Below, piece by piece: positions 1-7,781 of a DNA stretch of 64,000 nt. The position numbers were made by a program, and so were the translations under genes. The stretch's first letter is position 1. Every line of letters starts with the position of its first letter. Source of the stretch: Geobacter sp. DSM 9736 (GTDB taxonomy: Bacteria > Desulfobacterota > Desulfuromonadia > Geobacterales > Geobacteraceae); assembly GCF_900187405.1 (NCBI RefSeq), contig NZ_LT896716.1:1178001-1242000 (forward strand). Direction: 5' to 3'. The notes under the pieces are model-generated. The model made no database searches, was not told the DNA's origin, and saw nothing but the letters and a program-made list of their open reading frames with translations.

Positions 1-1
1 G

Positions 2-163
2 GAGCCGGATAGAATGATCTATGTTTCCTGTTCACCGATTTCCCTCGCTCGTGACCTGAAACTCCTTCATGAACTGGGGTACGTAGCCACTTCGGTTCAG
101 CCGGTTGACATGTTTCCGCAAACCCCACATGTAGAAAACGTGACGCTTATAATAAAGAAGTAA
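2..163 (+). CDS. 23S rRNA (uracil-5-)methyltransferase, C-terminal end (partial)
   Basis: The reading frame is open from the left edge to a TAA stop and encodes about 53 residues. It holds the C-terminal signature of the TrmA/RlmD/RumA family of SAM-dependent RNA m5U methyltransferases: [13 protein letters not shown], whose Cys corresponds to the catalytic nucleophile, followed by the usual ending with [14 protein letters not shown]. The family methylates a uridine in 23S rRNA or tRNA through a covalent Cys adduct. The rest of the gene lies outside the window, so RlmD, RlmC-like and TrmA-like members cannot be told apart. A strong hairpin follows the stop. Confidence 0.88.
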   Translation, partial: EPDRMIYVSCSPISLARDLKLLHELGYVATSVQPVDMFPQTPHVENVTLIIKK

Positions 164-184
164 CCGCAGCTTCGAGGAAAAGAA

Positions 185-212
185 AAAGGCGCTCGGTTGA
201 GCGCCTTTGAAG
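185..212. terminator. Bidirectional intrinsic terminator
   Basis: A perfect 10-bp stem (aaaggcgctc / gagcgccttt) with loop ggtt lies between the convergent ends of the methyltransferase and the dehydrogenase. The A-run on one side and T-run on the other let it end transcripts from both strands. Confidence 0.85.
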
Positions 213-232
213 TGTTTGATTACATCCGGGTG

Positions 233-1099
233 CTACTTTCTCAGGACCTTTACCACGGCTGAGAAGTCTTCCTCCCCTCTTCCGTCCTTCACCGCCTGCT
301 CGTAAGACGCACAGACAACTTCAGCAGCAGGCAACTCAAGGTTAACCTTCTTTGCAGCCTCCATCACGAGAAGCAACTGCTCATGAACGTACTTCAACGC
401 CAGGTTCCGAGTGAAGTCCCCACGGGCTATGGTTCGCCCCTTAGAGTGGAAGAGAGGAGAAGCAACCCCGCCGGAGTCGAGCACCTCCAGAATCTTGTCT
501 ACGTTGAAGCCCAGTTTCTCGCCGAAGACCAGTCCTTCTGCCAGAGCCTGCATCAGCTCAGCCTGCACGAGGTTCACCAGGAACTTCATTCTGGTGGCAT
601 CTCCTATCTCGCCAATGTGTATGATGTTCAGGCCGAAATAGGAGAAGAGTTCGCGACAGCGGCCTACCAGAGACTGGTCCCCCCCGGTGAGAATAGTCAT
701 AAGTCCGTTGGCTGCATGTTCCTTGGTGCCCCAGACAGGAGCGTCGAGAAACATTACGCGTCTGCGGGCTGCCTCATCTGCCATCTCCATGGTGCTTTCG
801 AGGGAATGGGTTCCCATATCGACGAGTATCGTGCCTGGATCGATTCCGGCGAAGATTCCCTGCGGACCATAGAGGTCGGGGCGCAGACGCTCCTTTTCAG
901 GCCTGATGATGATGACGACGTCTTTCCCTTTGGCGGCAACCATCGGGTTCTCCGCTGCAACAGCGCCTTTGCCTACCAGCTCATTTACGGGTTCGGAGTC
1001 GCTGTCGTACACCATCAGCTTGTAGTTCCCCTTCAGCAGGTTTGCTGCCATATACCTGCCGACCGTTCCCAACCCGATGAATCCGACGTTCCTCAACAT
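233..1099 (-). CDS. NAD(P)-dependent beta-hydroxyacid dehydrogenase family protein
   Basis: The 288-aa protein has the usual length of the 3-hydroxyisobutyrate dehydrogenase / glyoxylate-succinic semialdehyde reductase family. The N-terminal Rossmann motif GFIGLGTVG (about residues 6-14) binds the dinucleotide. The catalytic Lys sits in ATRMKFLVN near residue 170. The substrate loop is unusual: most relatives read DAPVSGG, but here it is DAPVWGTKEH (about residue 118), so the substrate may differ. Family members reduce small aldehydes such as succinic semialdehyde or glyoxylate, or oxidise beta-hydroxyacids, in the cytoplasm. A good ribosome-binding site (aggaggccgg) precedes the ATG. The gene is monocistronic and ends at a shared terminator. 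The family is certain; the substrate is not. Confidence 0.88.
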   Translation of the reverse strand: MLRNVGFIGLGTVGRYMAANLLKGNYKLMVYDSDSEPVNELVGKGAVAAENPMVAAKGKDVVIIIRPEKERLRPDLYGPQGIFAGIDPGTILVDMGTHSLESTMEMADEAARRRVMFLDAPVWGTKEHAANGLMTILTGGDQSLVGRCRELFSYFGLNIIHIGEIGDATRMKFLVNLVQAELMQALAEGLVFGEKLGFNVDKILEVLDSGGVASPLFHSKGRTIARGDFTRNLALKYVHEQLLLVMEAAKKVNLELPAAEVVCASYEQAVKDGRGEEDFSAVVKVLRK

Positions 1100-1191
1100 A
1101 TCCGGCCTCCTGAAGTATCAAATAAAAGTGTTATGCGTAATAATACATCTCTCGGCAAAAGAAACAATAACATTATTTTAAAACGAAACGA

Positions 1192-1848
1192 TCAGCGGGA
1201 TTTTTTCACTCCTATACGGTCGCAGACGGAGAAGAGCGGACAAGTGGAACACTTGGGAGAGGTCGGCAAACAGAGGTTCTGACCGAAGGTAACAAGCCAA
1301 TCATTGATTACCGGCCAGTAGCGGACAGGCAGCTTAGCACGTAGTACAGCTTCAGTATGGTCAGGACTGGTTGTAGACAAATACCCCCACCGATTGCAGA
1401 TGCGATGAACATGGGTATCCACACAGATACCAGGTTTTCCGAATCCGAGGGTCACTACCAGGTTTGCAGTCTTACGCCCGACCCCTTTCAGCTTGAGGAG
1501 TTCGTCTATTTCATCCGGAACCCTCTCCTGGTACTCCTCGGCAAGAATCCGGCAGATCTCTTTTATCTGCGCAGCTTTGTTCCTATAGAAGCCCACGGGG
1601 TAAATTGCTTTCTCCAAGACCGCTAGCGGCAACTCTGCCATTGCAGAAGGGGTATCAGCGAGAGCGAAGAGGCGCTCGGATGCAGCCCCGGTCGTCTTGT
1701 CCCTGGTGCGGAGGGAAAGAATACAGGAGATAAGCACCTTGAATGGGCTTCCTTCACGCTGTGATACGATTGTTACAGCGGGGGATTGCCACTGACTGAC
1801 TGCTTCACCAAGCACCCCCATGGCATAATCGATATCGGTATCCTTCAC
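1192..1848 (-). CDS. nth: Endonuclease III (DNA glycosylase/AP lyase)
   Basis: This base-excision repair enzyme removes oxidised pyrimidines and nicks at AP sites. The helix-hairpin-helix LKGVGRKTANLVV carries the catalytic Lys, and the following VDTHVHRI carries the catalytic Asp. The C-terminus has the 4Fe-4S ligands in the pattern C-X6-C-X2-C-X5-C. I chose the GTG at 1848 (218 aa, family length about 210). It overlaps the stop of the upstream membrane-protein gene as GTGA, which suggests translational coupling. The longer frame reaching 1953 would add about 35 residues that do not look like Nth. Confidence 0.93.
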   Translation of the reverse strand: MKDTDIDYAMGVLGEAVSQWQSPAVTIVSQREGSPFKVLISCILSLRTRDKTTGAASERLFALADTPSAMAELPLAVLEKAIYPVGFYRNKAAQIKEICRILAEEYQERVPDEIDELLKLKGVGRKTANLVVTLGFGKPGICVDTHVHRICNRWGYLSTTSPDHTEAVLRAKLPVRYWPVINDWLVTFGQNLCLPTSPKCSTCPLFSVCDRIGVKKSR

Positions 1849-2075
1849 CGGAGTCCCCGGTTTCGGAAAATTCGCATGAAAAGAACACCAATGATCGACA
1901 GGCAGAGGCCGACGCAAAAAAAGAGGTAGCCGATGCTTCGTCCCTCTCCCCATCCAAGGAAATCACGTCCTTTCATAAAAGCAATCATTGCTAAACCGGC
2001 AAAGGTACCGATTCCGCCAAGGATATAAATGGTGAAGGCTGCAACAGCAAGACCTATTCCCTGTTTTTTAACCAT
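1845..2075 (-). CDS. Small two-TM membrane protein
   Basis: The 76-aa protein is hydrophobic, with two predicted membrane segments (about residues 8-32 and 46-68) separated by a short polar loop containing KGRDFLGWGEGRS. It ends with a basic tail, RIFRNRGLR. I recognise no named domain. The start at 2075 is supported by a gagg ribosome-binding site 5 nt upstream; a longer frame with an ATG at 2114 lacks one. The stop overlaps the GTG of nth, so the two genes are probably co-transcribed. The function is unknown. Confidence 0.65.
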   Translation of the reverse strand: MVKKQGIGLAVAAFTIYILGGIGTFAGLAMIAFMKGRDFLGWGEGRSIGYLFFCVGLCLSIIGVLFMRIFRNRGLR

Positions 2076-2177
2076 AGTTTCCTCTACGTTGAAGTTTTCT
2101 GGAATACTACTCATTCTATTGGCCACTGACAACCGAAACTTCCTTTGCTGACGGATGGGATAATGATATAAGAACCT

Positions 2178-3059
2178 ATGACTGACAAACAGAAGCGGTT
2201 GGTGGACCTGCATATCCACTCATGCCATTCGGATGGGCTTCACACCCCTGTGGAGCTCGTGCGCAGGGCGAAGACGCGAGGCCTGGCGGCCATCGCCATT
2301 GCCGATCACGATGCTGTCGAGGGAATAGACGAAGCCTTGGAGGCCGGGAGTCAATACGGCATCGAGGTTATCCCTGCAGTTGAACTCTCGGTGGAACTAG
2401 ACGAGTACCGGGATGTGCACGTGCTGGGATATTTAATAGACCACCACGATCAGCTGTTCCGGAAACAACTGGCGCTTTTCAGGTCGCGCCGCGAGGAGCG
2501 GGGCCGCCTAATCGTAAAACGGATAAACGAACAGCTGGCTGCAGAACACCATGAGCCGATTCGGTATGAAGAGGCAGTCGCAACGGCAGAGGGGGCGCTA
2601 GGGCGGCCTCACATCGCGCGACTGCTGCTGGCAAAAGGAATAGTGCGCACTATGCAGGATGCCTTCCTCCGCTACCTGGGGCCGTGCGACGTTCCGAAAG
2701 AATACTTTCCGTTCGATAAGGCACTGAAAGAAATCAGACGCATCGGGGGCGTATCTGTCCTTGCTCACCCGCCGAGCATATCCCAGGACCGGGAGATTCT
2801 AGGAACTGTAATACGGGGCCTGGTTGAGAGGGGGCTTGATGGAATTGAAGTATTCAACAACATGTGCTACAAAGAGGACTCGCTGTTCCTGGCGGGACTG
2901 GCAGCCGAAACCGGGCTCATTTCGACGGGTGGATCGGACTTTCATGGTGGCGATTCAGACACGGAGATTGGAAGTCTCCGTAATGGCCTCAAGGTGAGTT
3001 ACGAATGCGTTGAGAAACTGAAGGATCGTCAATCTCGCCGCATTCTATCTGCCACCTGA
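2178..3059 (+). CDS. PHP-domain phosphoesterase (RNase AM/TrpH-like)
   Basis: The 293-aa protein has all the metal-binding signatures of a PHP domain: DLHIHSCHSDG at the N-terminus, ADHDAVEG near residue 48, PAVELS near residue 75, the His in LAHPP, and GGSDFHG near residue 255. The layout matches the YciV/TrpH group, whose E. coli member is the 5'-3' exoribonuclease RNase AM (3',5'-nucleotide bisphosphatase activity). It is expected to be a cytoplasmic, divalent-metal-dependent enzyme. It is transcribed divergently from the small membrane protein gene and followed 49 nt later by a small gene. The substrate assignment rests on family resemblance only. Confidence 0.86.
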   Translation: MTDKQKRLVDLHIHSCHSDGLHTPVELVRRAKTRGLAAIAIADHDAVEGIDEALEAGSQYGIEVIPAVELSVELDEYRDVHVLGYLIDHHDQLFRKQLALFRSRREERGRLIVKRINEQLAAEHHEPIRYEEAVATAEGALGRPHIARLLLAKGIVRTMQDAFLRYLGPCDVPKEYFPFDKALKEIRRIGGVSVLAHPPSISQDREILGTVIRGLVERGLDGIEVFNNMCYKEDSLFLAGLAAETGLISTGGSDFHGGDSDTEIGSLRNGLKVSYECVEKLKDRQSRRILSAT

Positions 3060-3108
3060 ACAATCACGGCAGTCGAAATGCAATTACATCGCCTGAAAGA
3101 AGGACGCC

Positions 3109-3327
3109 ATGGCCGATGCAAAAGAAGTACTGGAACTGATGAGGAACGTAGCACGATCCAGGCTGGACATGCTGAACAATGGTGTTACGTTTTACGATGA
3201 GGGGAAAAAGGCATTTTATGCCGGGGAGTACCGCAAGAAACTTGACGAGATAGATCGCCTGATACGGCGCTTCAGCCTGAAGCTCGTCCACAGTAAAGAA
3301 AAAGAATCAGACCGCCCCGAGTCTTAG
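3109..3327 (+). CDS. Small conserved-looking protein of unknown function
   Basis: This 72-aa acidic/basic protein (MADAKEVLELMRNVARSRLD at its start) is predicted to be largely helical. A ribosome-binding site (gaaggac) lies 5 nt upstream of the ATG. It follows the PHP gene closely in the same direction and may share its transcript. It has no Cys, no signal peptide and no domain that I recognise. Confidence 0.6.
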   Translation: MADAKEVLELMRNVARSRLDMLNNGVTFYDEGKKAFYAGEYRKKLDEIDRLIRRFSLKLVHSKEKESDRPES

Positions 3328-3346
3328 CCGAGACTCTCCACAACCC

Positions 3347-4168
3347 CTATTTTTTGTAGGGTTTGTAGCTGATTACCTGCACGGTATCCTCAATCTCCAC
3401 GACCCCTTCTATCCCTGCGATGATAGTCATCGCTTTCTCTTTTTCCAGCTCCGAATGAACGTGACCGGCAAGGAAAACCTCGCCTCCTCTGGCGCTGATT
3501 CGGAAATGTGATGTTTCAATATTGTCCGCCTTCAGAAGCTCAGTCTCTATCCTTTTGGCAAGGATGACGTCATCCAGGAAAGAGTTGGCCTCCGCCTCAG
3601 CTTCTTTCAGCCGCGGATCTCTTGCCGCCGCTACGATGCTGTCTACAATGGCCCCAACTGAGAGACGGGAAGTGTTGAAAACAAGATCGTACCCCAGCGA
3701 ATCAGTCCAGTCTCGGTCGAAATAGAATTGAATGAATCCCCCCCGCTGATGATCACTTTTGCGAATCAGTTCACGCGCCAGATCGGGGTCCATCCATTCG
3801 CGTTCTGCGAAGTTCTCAACTCTCTCGTCAAATGGAGCGGTAAACCTTATACGTAACACGTTCCGCATTTCCTTCAGCAGGTCCTGTGCACCTCGGCCGT
3901 AGAGGATTGCATTCCCCTTTTTCACGCAGTCGAGCATGATGAGATCAATCGTTCCAAGACATGCGGCGTGCACTCTATCTTCGGCAGAAAGAAAAACCGG
4001 AGGCTTTTCATCGACCCGCTCAACCATTTCGGGTGTAAGACCGTACAGGGGAGCGAGTTCAGCGATTTTAGGACCGTCGATAAGAGTGTATTTGAGTTTC
4101 TTGGCTACTTCCCTTGTTATCTGATAAGCGCCGGTGCCCATTTCTCGGGAAACGGTTATGATCGCCAT
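3347..4168 (-). CDS. Cytidylate-kinase-like protein fused to a C-terminal BON domain
   Basis: The 273-aa protein begins with a cytidylate-kinase-like NMP kinase fold. MAIITVSREMGTGAYQIT stands where the P-loop is, then GRGAQDLL near residue 105 and a DRDW segment. From about residue 205 it continues into a BON-like module (DDVILAKRIETELL ... FLAGHVHSELEKEKA ... GVVEIEDTVQVI). Cytidylate-kinase-2-like proteins usually stop after the kinase fold; BON domains bind phospholipid or other ligands in osmotic-stress proteins. The start at 4168 has an ideal aggaggaaag site; a longer frame to 4219 does not. Note the P-loop reads REMGTGAY rather than GxxGxGKS/T, so phosphoryl transfer is not assured. 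Confidence 0.8.
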   Translation of the reverse strand: MAIITVSREMGTGAYQITREVAKKLKYTLIDGPKIAELAPLYGLTPEMVERVDEKPPVFLSAEDRVHAACLGTIDLIMLDCVKKGNAILYGRGAQDLLKEMRNVLRIRFTAPFDERVENFAEREWMDPDLARELIRKSDHQRGGFIQFYFDRDWTDSLGYDLVFNTSRLSVGAIVDSIVAAARDPRLKEAEAEANSFLDDVILAKRIETELLKADNIETSHFRISARGGEVFLAGHVHSELEKEKAMTIIAGIEGVVEIEDTVQVISYKPYKK

Positions 4169-4286
4169 CTTTCCTCCTGGTATTATTCCGCTGCACAGGG
4201 CAGTTCCCTCTGGGTACAATCTCGGAAGGTTTTTAGCATTTTACGAGCCGAGGGACAAGGGGTAATTTATCTTGAATTGACCTATC

Positions 4287-4970
4287 CTATTCAATCCTTA
4301 CTTTCTTGACCCCCTCAACCGACGACAGGTTTTCTGAAAGCGCTTCGAGATGTCCGCGAGTATTGTATTTCGCTTGATATTCGAGAAGAAGCTCCCCTGC
4401 CTCGACATTTCTCTCGACTGCTACGTTCACCAGCATCAGTTCGCTCTCAAGCAGCAGCTGTTCTATACGCTGTTTCTGTCCTGTTCTGTCGCTGCTCCAC
4501 ACTTTGATCGCAGTATAAGCATCCCGTCCGAGTCTCAGCTCCACTCTTTTCAGGAGGAGCAGGCTGAACAGGGAGAGAACCGTCACAAGGAAAGCCGTCA
4601 GAAACATTCCGATCCCGCATGACAGCCCGATTCCAGCAGCTACCCACAGACATGCAGCCGTAGTCAATCCTCTTATGGAAGTCCGCTCCCTGATGATGGC
4701 TCCAGCACCGAGAAACCCTATCCCTGTGACGATCTGGGCAGCAATCCTTCCCGGGTCCACTCCTATTGGCATCGCGCCGCTGAAGTTGCCGTATATCCTA
4801 TAGATGTACAGTGAAGCAAGGGCGTATAGGCATGATCCGAGGGAAACAAGCAGATGGGTCCTGAAGCCTGCTGACCGACCATGAACTTCTCTCTCCAAAC
4901 CGATGAGTCCACCCAGCAGAGCTGAAATGACGAGTCGTACTGCCATGTCTGAATTGAGATCGTGAACCAT
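4287..4970 (-). CDS. MgtC/SapB family membrane protein
   Basis: The 227-aa protein has the MgtC/SapB N-terminal signature: LVISALLGGLIGLEREVHGR, then SAGFRTHLLV, PGRIAAQIVTGIGFLGAG and REGTS-like RERTSIRGLTTAACLW. At least four membrane helices cover the first 140 residues. The C-terminal 80 residues form a soluble ACT-like domain. MgtC proteins modulate the F-type ATP synthase and membrane potential during Mg2+ starvation or virulence; whether that holds here is inference. The gene is downstream of the MglA-like gene on the same strand. Confidence 0.88.
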   Translation of the reverse strand: MVHDLNSDMAVRLVISALLGGLIGLEREVHGRSAGFRTHLLVSLGSCLYALASLYIYRIYGNFSGAMPIGVDPGRIAAQIVTGIGFLGAGAIIRERTSIRGLTTAACLWVAAGIGLSCGIGMFLTAFLVTVLSLFSLLLLKRVELRLGRDAYTAIKVWSSDRTGQKQRIEQLLLESELMLVNVAVERNVEAGELLLEYQAKYNTRGHLEALSENLSSVEGVKKVRIE

Positions 4971-4999
4971 GATTGTCCTATGATATGAATTTAAAGGGT

Positions 5000-5860
5000 T
5001 TAACCATCCAGAGATACAGAGACCGTCACAGTGAACCGCTGATACCGGTCACCACATGTTACTGTCAGTGGCAGGCGTACTACGCCATTCTCAAGCAACG
5101 GCTCACCCAACTCGACTACATGTCCCAACACAGTTTGTCCATGGGTTTCTAGGTGCGCAGTCTTAACCTCTTCAGGCGCGCCTATCGGCACACCAGCAGG
5201 TGAAGGACCCTGGCCGCTGCCGAAGATATCGGAAATCTTCTTTTCGAACATTCCTGTTGAGTCCGTCACGTTAAGTCCCTGCTGACGTAGATCGATTTGG
5301 ATCAACTTCAAAAGAGTACCCAACGTATCGACCACTCCTTCTCCGGACCTTGCGACAGCGGAAACCGTTCGAAAGGTATCGGCATTTAACATGCCGATCA
5401 TATCCCCAACCGGAGAAGCACCCGGCAAATCCCGTTTGTTGAGCTGAATGACCATAGGGATTTCACGTAACGACCGACCTACCTCCTCCAGCAACTCCTT
5501 AAGTTGCCGAATGCTGTCGCTATTGGCCTCCATGCGTGCCGGGTCCGAATCTGCAACGAAAACGATGCCGTCGACCCCTTTCAGCACCATCCTCCATGAA
5601 GTAGAGGAGCCATCATCGAGCAGCGTATACAGGTGATACCTCAAAGAGTAACTCGAAGGTGCGGAATCTGCTGAAGCCGAAAGGATATCGAAGAAAAGCA
5701 TGCGAGCGTCATGAAGTTCCATCAACTTCGGCTTCCCACGCTCCTTCTCCTGTAGCTGAGAGAATACCTGCTGAAGGTTTGTCTCCTTACCGGCCATGCC
5801 GGGCCCGAAATATACGATCTTCGCGTTTATCTCCTGCTTGATATGGTTAATCAGGGCCAC
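5000..5860 (-). CDS. MglA-like Ras-family protein with degenerate GTPase motifs
   Basis: The 286-aa protein aligns along its first ~190 residues with the polarity GTPase MglA (KIVYFGPGMAG, LKGVDGIVFVADS, QLNKRDLP) and has about 90 extra C-terminal residues. Two key motifs are altered. The P-loop reads GPGMAGKETN where MglA has a Thr after the Lys, and the switch-II/G3 segment (TVPGQ in MglA) is replaced by TLLDDG. The guanine-specifying NKRD is kept. It may therefore bind but not hydrolyse GTP. The start is GTG with gggag upstream. It sits 12 nt downstream of the repeat-protein gene, in a row SPOR protein - repeat protein - MglA-like, suggesting one cell-envelope or polarity complex. Confidence 0.82.
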   Translation of the reverse strand: MALINHIKQEINAKIVYFGPGMAGKETNLQQVFSQLQEKERGKPKLMELHDARMLFFDILSASADSAPSSYSLRYHLYTLLDDGSSTSWRMVLKGVDGIVFVADSDPARMEANSDSIRQLKELLEEVGRSLREIPMVIQLNKRDLPGASPVGDMIGMLNADTFRTVSAVARSGEGVVDTLGTLLKLIQIDLRQQGLNVTDSTGMFEKKISDIFGSGQGPSPAGVPIGAPEEVKTAHLETHGQTVLGHVVELGEPLLENGVVRLPLTVTCGDRYQRFTVTVSVSLDG

Positions 5861-5872
5861 GCAGCATCTCCC

Positions 5873-6766
5873 TTACCTTTTCTTCTGAATGGTGTTCAAC
5901 ATCTTTCGAGCCTGCGCCGCAATGACTGAAGATATATTCCTGCTCTTCGCGAGCATGCTGAGGTCCCTTTCGGACAATGTGGAGAGAAACCGTAATGCGA
6001 CCGGTAGAGGCGTCTTGCTGTTCTCCACAAGAGCCTTACGAATCCGGTAGTTCTTGATCCAGTCCTTGTTGCAGCAGATGAGCCGCACAGCTTCGTCATT
6101 GATCGTGCTAGACCGGGCGACAACTTCTATTTCCTGATCCGTGATTCTGGGATTCTTCAGAACCGCTCCAGAAACCAGCTTGTTTGTGTCCCTCAAGAGT
6201 ATGCTGCGCCATTCCTTGTCACCCGTCATGGCGTATTTTATTTTCTCTGTAATGCTCAACTCCTGAGCCAGGCTATGTTTGCTCCTGAACTCCTCGCCTT
6301 CATCATCCGGCACATCAAGAATTTCATCCTCAGATGCGGGATCAAGATCACCGTTGGGAGTATCTGGGTCATGATTCGGCGGAGCGGCTGCGGCAATGAA
6401 ATCCCGAGTCCCCTTATCAATAAGAGGATGAGCCATGATAAGCAAAATGATATCTTCCTTGGTACGGTGGATCCGAGCCAAAGCATCGAGAACCTTTGGG
6501 TGAGTTTCGGGTGAAAGAACCAGTTCCAGCAGCATTCCGTGCGACATGCCCTGGAGTGCAGCAAGTGCGGCCGACCGTATCCGTTCGTCGTGATCGCGGC
6601 TAAGAACTACGAGAACAACCGCCAGCTCCGCTGTAGGAAAAGAACCTTCCCCGCGTGCTGCCTTGAGCTTCTCTTCTGTTCCCGCCTCTCCATTTAGAAG
6701 GCGCGCAGCCGCAGGGGAGACCCTAAGCCTTACCTTGTGTACGGATACACCAGGCCGGTCCGTCAC
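5873..6766 (-). CDS. HEAT-like repeat protein next to the MglA-like gene
   Basis: The 297-aa soluble protein is made of helical segments resembling HEAT/variant-leucine repeats: IRSAALAALQ, HPKVLDALARI, then a second half with ALKNPRITDQEIEVVARSS and VRLICCNKDWIKNYRIRKAL. An acidic linker (DVPDDEGEEF) separates the halves at about residue 155. There is no signal peptide. It overlaps the SPOR gene by 4 nt (ATGA) and precedes the MglA-like gene by 12 nt, so all three are likely made together. It probably acts as a protein-binding scaffold; this is inference. Confidence 0.7.
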   Translation of the reverse strand: MTDRPGVSVHKVRLRVSPAAARLLNGEAGTEEKLKAARGEGSFPTAELAVVLVVLSRDHDERIRSAALAALQGMSHGMLLELVLSPETHPKVLDALARIHRTKEDIILLIMAHPLIDKGTRDFIAAAAPPNHDPDTPNGDLDPASEDEILDVPDDEGEEFRSKHSLAQELSITEKIKYAMTGDKEWRSILLRDTNKLVSGAVLKNPRITDQEIEVVARSSTINDEAVRLICCNKDWIKNYRIRKALVENSKTPLPVALRFLSTLSERDLSMLAKSRNISSVIAAQARKMLNTIQKKR

Positions 6767-7710
6767 TTTGATGCCACTACCCTTGCCTCGATCCCTGCCT
6801 TATTCAGGTCCCGGACCTGCCGCTCAGCAGCCTTCCTCGGTAGTCCCGAAGCAGTGATGCGGCTGACTGGAAGGTTGACCTTAACATCCCGAACGGTGAT
6901 TGAGAAACCCGCCGCCATCAGTCGATCCCTTTCTTTTACCGCCTGCCCCTGATTGTAAAAGGAACCTGCGTAGAGAGAGTACCCTCCGTTCTCATGCAAA
7001 ACAAACCCTGAGCCCGTGAATTTCCTCAACCCGTTCAAGTTGCTCTCGGCCTCCTGCCTGGTGGGATGCCGAGAGACATGGAGCCGATGCATTTTCTCCT
7101 CTTTCTTCGTCTGTATAACTGAGATCTTTCTGCTGCCCGCCTGCTTAAGGCTGAACGAAACCTTTTCTTTTTCTTTCGCAAGAACTACATCCACCACAAC
7201 CGAAACTGCATCTACTGCTTTCGTTTTAGGCTTATCAGCTTTCTTTTCCTTCTGAGACTTCGCAGCGCGCTCTTCGCTCTGGCTCTGCCGGGAAGCAGAC
7301 GCCTTCAGTTCAGGTTCTGCGCGCGGTGCCAAAGCACCTTTATCCGCCTTCTTTCCGTGCTCCGCCACAACAGGAGAAGGCGTTTCCGGCTTCTGAACAT
7401 TGGAGGGCTTGTCGGCGGTTCCAGCAGTCCCCCGCTCTGCGCCCCCTTCGGCTGCACTGACTTTTTGCTGTGCTGTAGTCATCTGCTGCTGCTCTACACG
7501 GGGCGGGATAGGTTGTTTTAGCACAGGAGCCTCCGTTGCAGGAGCGGTTACCCCTCCATCGTGAGGCTTGATCAAACCGGTAAAAAAATAAGCATACCCG
7601 GCCAGAAGAGCTACCATAAGCAGGAGCAGCAGAAGCGTCCGCTGCACACCGCCTTTTTCACCCAATGCAGGGTTCTTTCCGGCGCCCCTCGGCTCCTGTG
7701 GAACAACCAT
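6763..7710 (-). CDS. SPOR-domain membrane protein
   Basis: The 315-aa protein has a short cytoplasmic N-terminus and one membrane helix (about residues 24-47, rich in Leu). A long Pro/Ala/Lys/Glu-rich linker follows. The C-terminus holds SPOR-like sequence (MHRLHVSRHPTRQEAESNL, GGYSLYAGSFYNQGQAVKER). SPOR domains bind denuded peptidoglycan glycans, often at division sites or poles. The ribosome-binding site aaggaggta is strong. It is first in a three-gene run with the repeat protein (4-nt overlap) and the MglA-like protein, linking the envelope to a cytoplasmic Ras-like protein. Confidence 0.82.
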   Translation of the reverse strand: MVVPQEPRGAGKNPALGEKGGVQRTLLLLLLMVALLAGYAYFFTGLIKPHDGGVTAPATEAPVLKQPIPPRVEQQQMTTAQQKVSAAEGGAERGTAGTADKPSNVQKPETPSPVVAEHGKKADKGALAPRAEPELKASASRQSQSEERAAKSQKEKKADKPKTKAVDAVSVVVDVVLAKEKEKVSFSLKQAGSRKISVIQTKKEEKMHRLHVSRHPTRQEAESNLNGLRKFTGSGFVLHENGGYSLYAGSFYNQGQAVKERDRLMAAGFSITVRDVKVNLPVSRITASGLPRKAAERQVRDLNKAGIEARVVASK

Positions 7711-7733
7711 ACAAACTACCTCCTTGTTGTGCA

Positions 7734-7770
7734 GGTACAGCCGTAATGCCCTAATGGGTTCGGCTGTACC
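7734..7770. repeat. Inverted repeat between the EF-G variant and the SPOR gene
   Basis: A 10-bp arm ggtacagccg is matched by its reverse complement cggctgtacc, with a 17-base loop. It may be a terminator for the upstream EF-G-like gene, but no clear T-run follows. Confidence 0.55.
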
Positions 7771-7781
7771 CCCTGCGTTTC

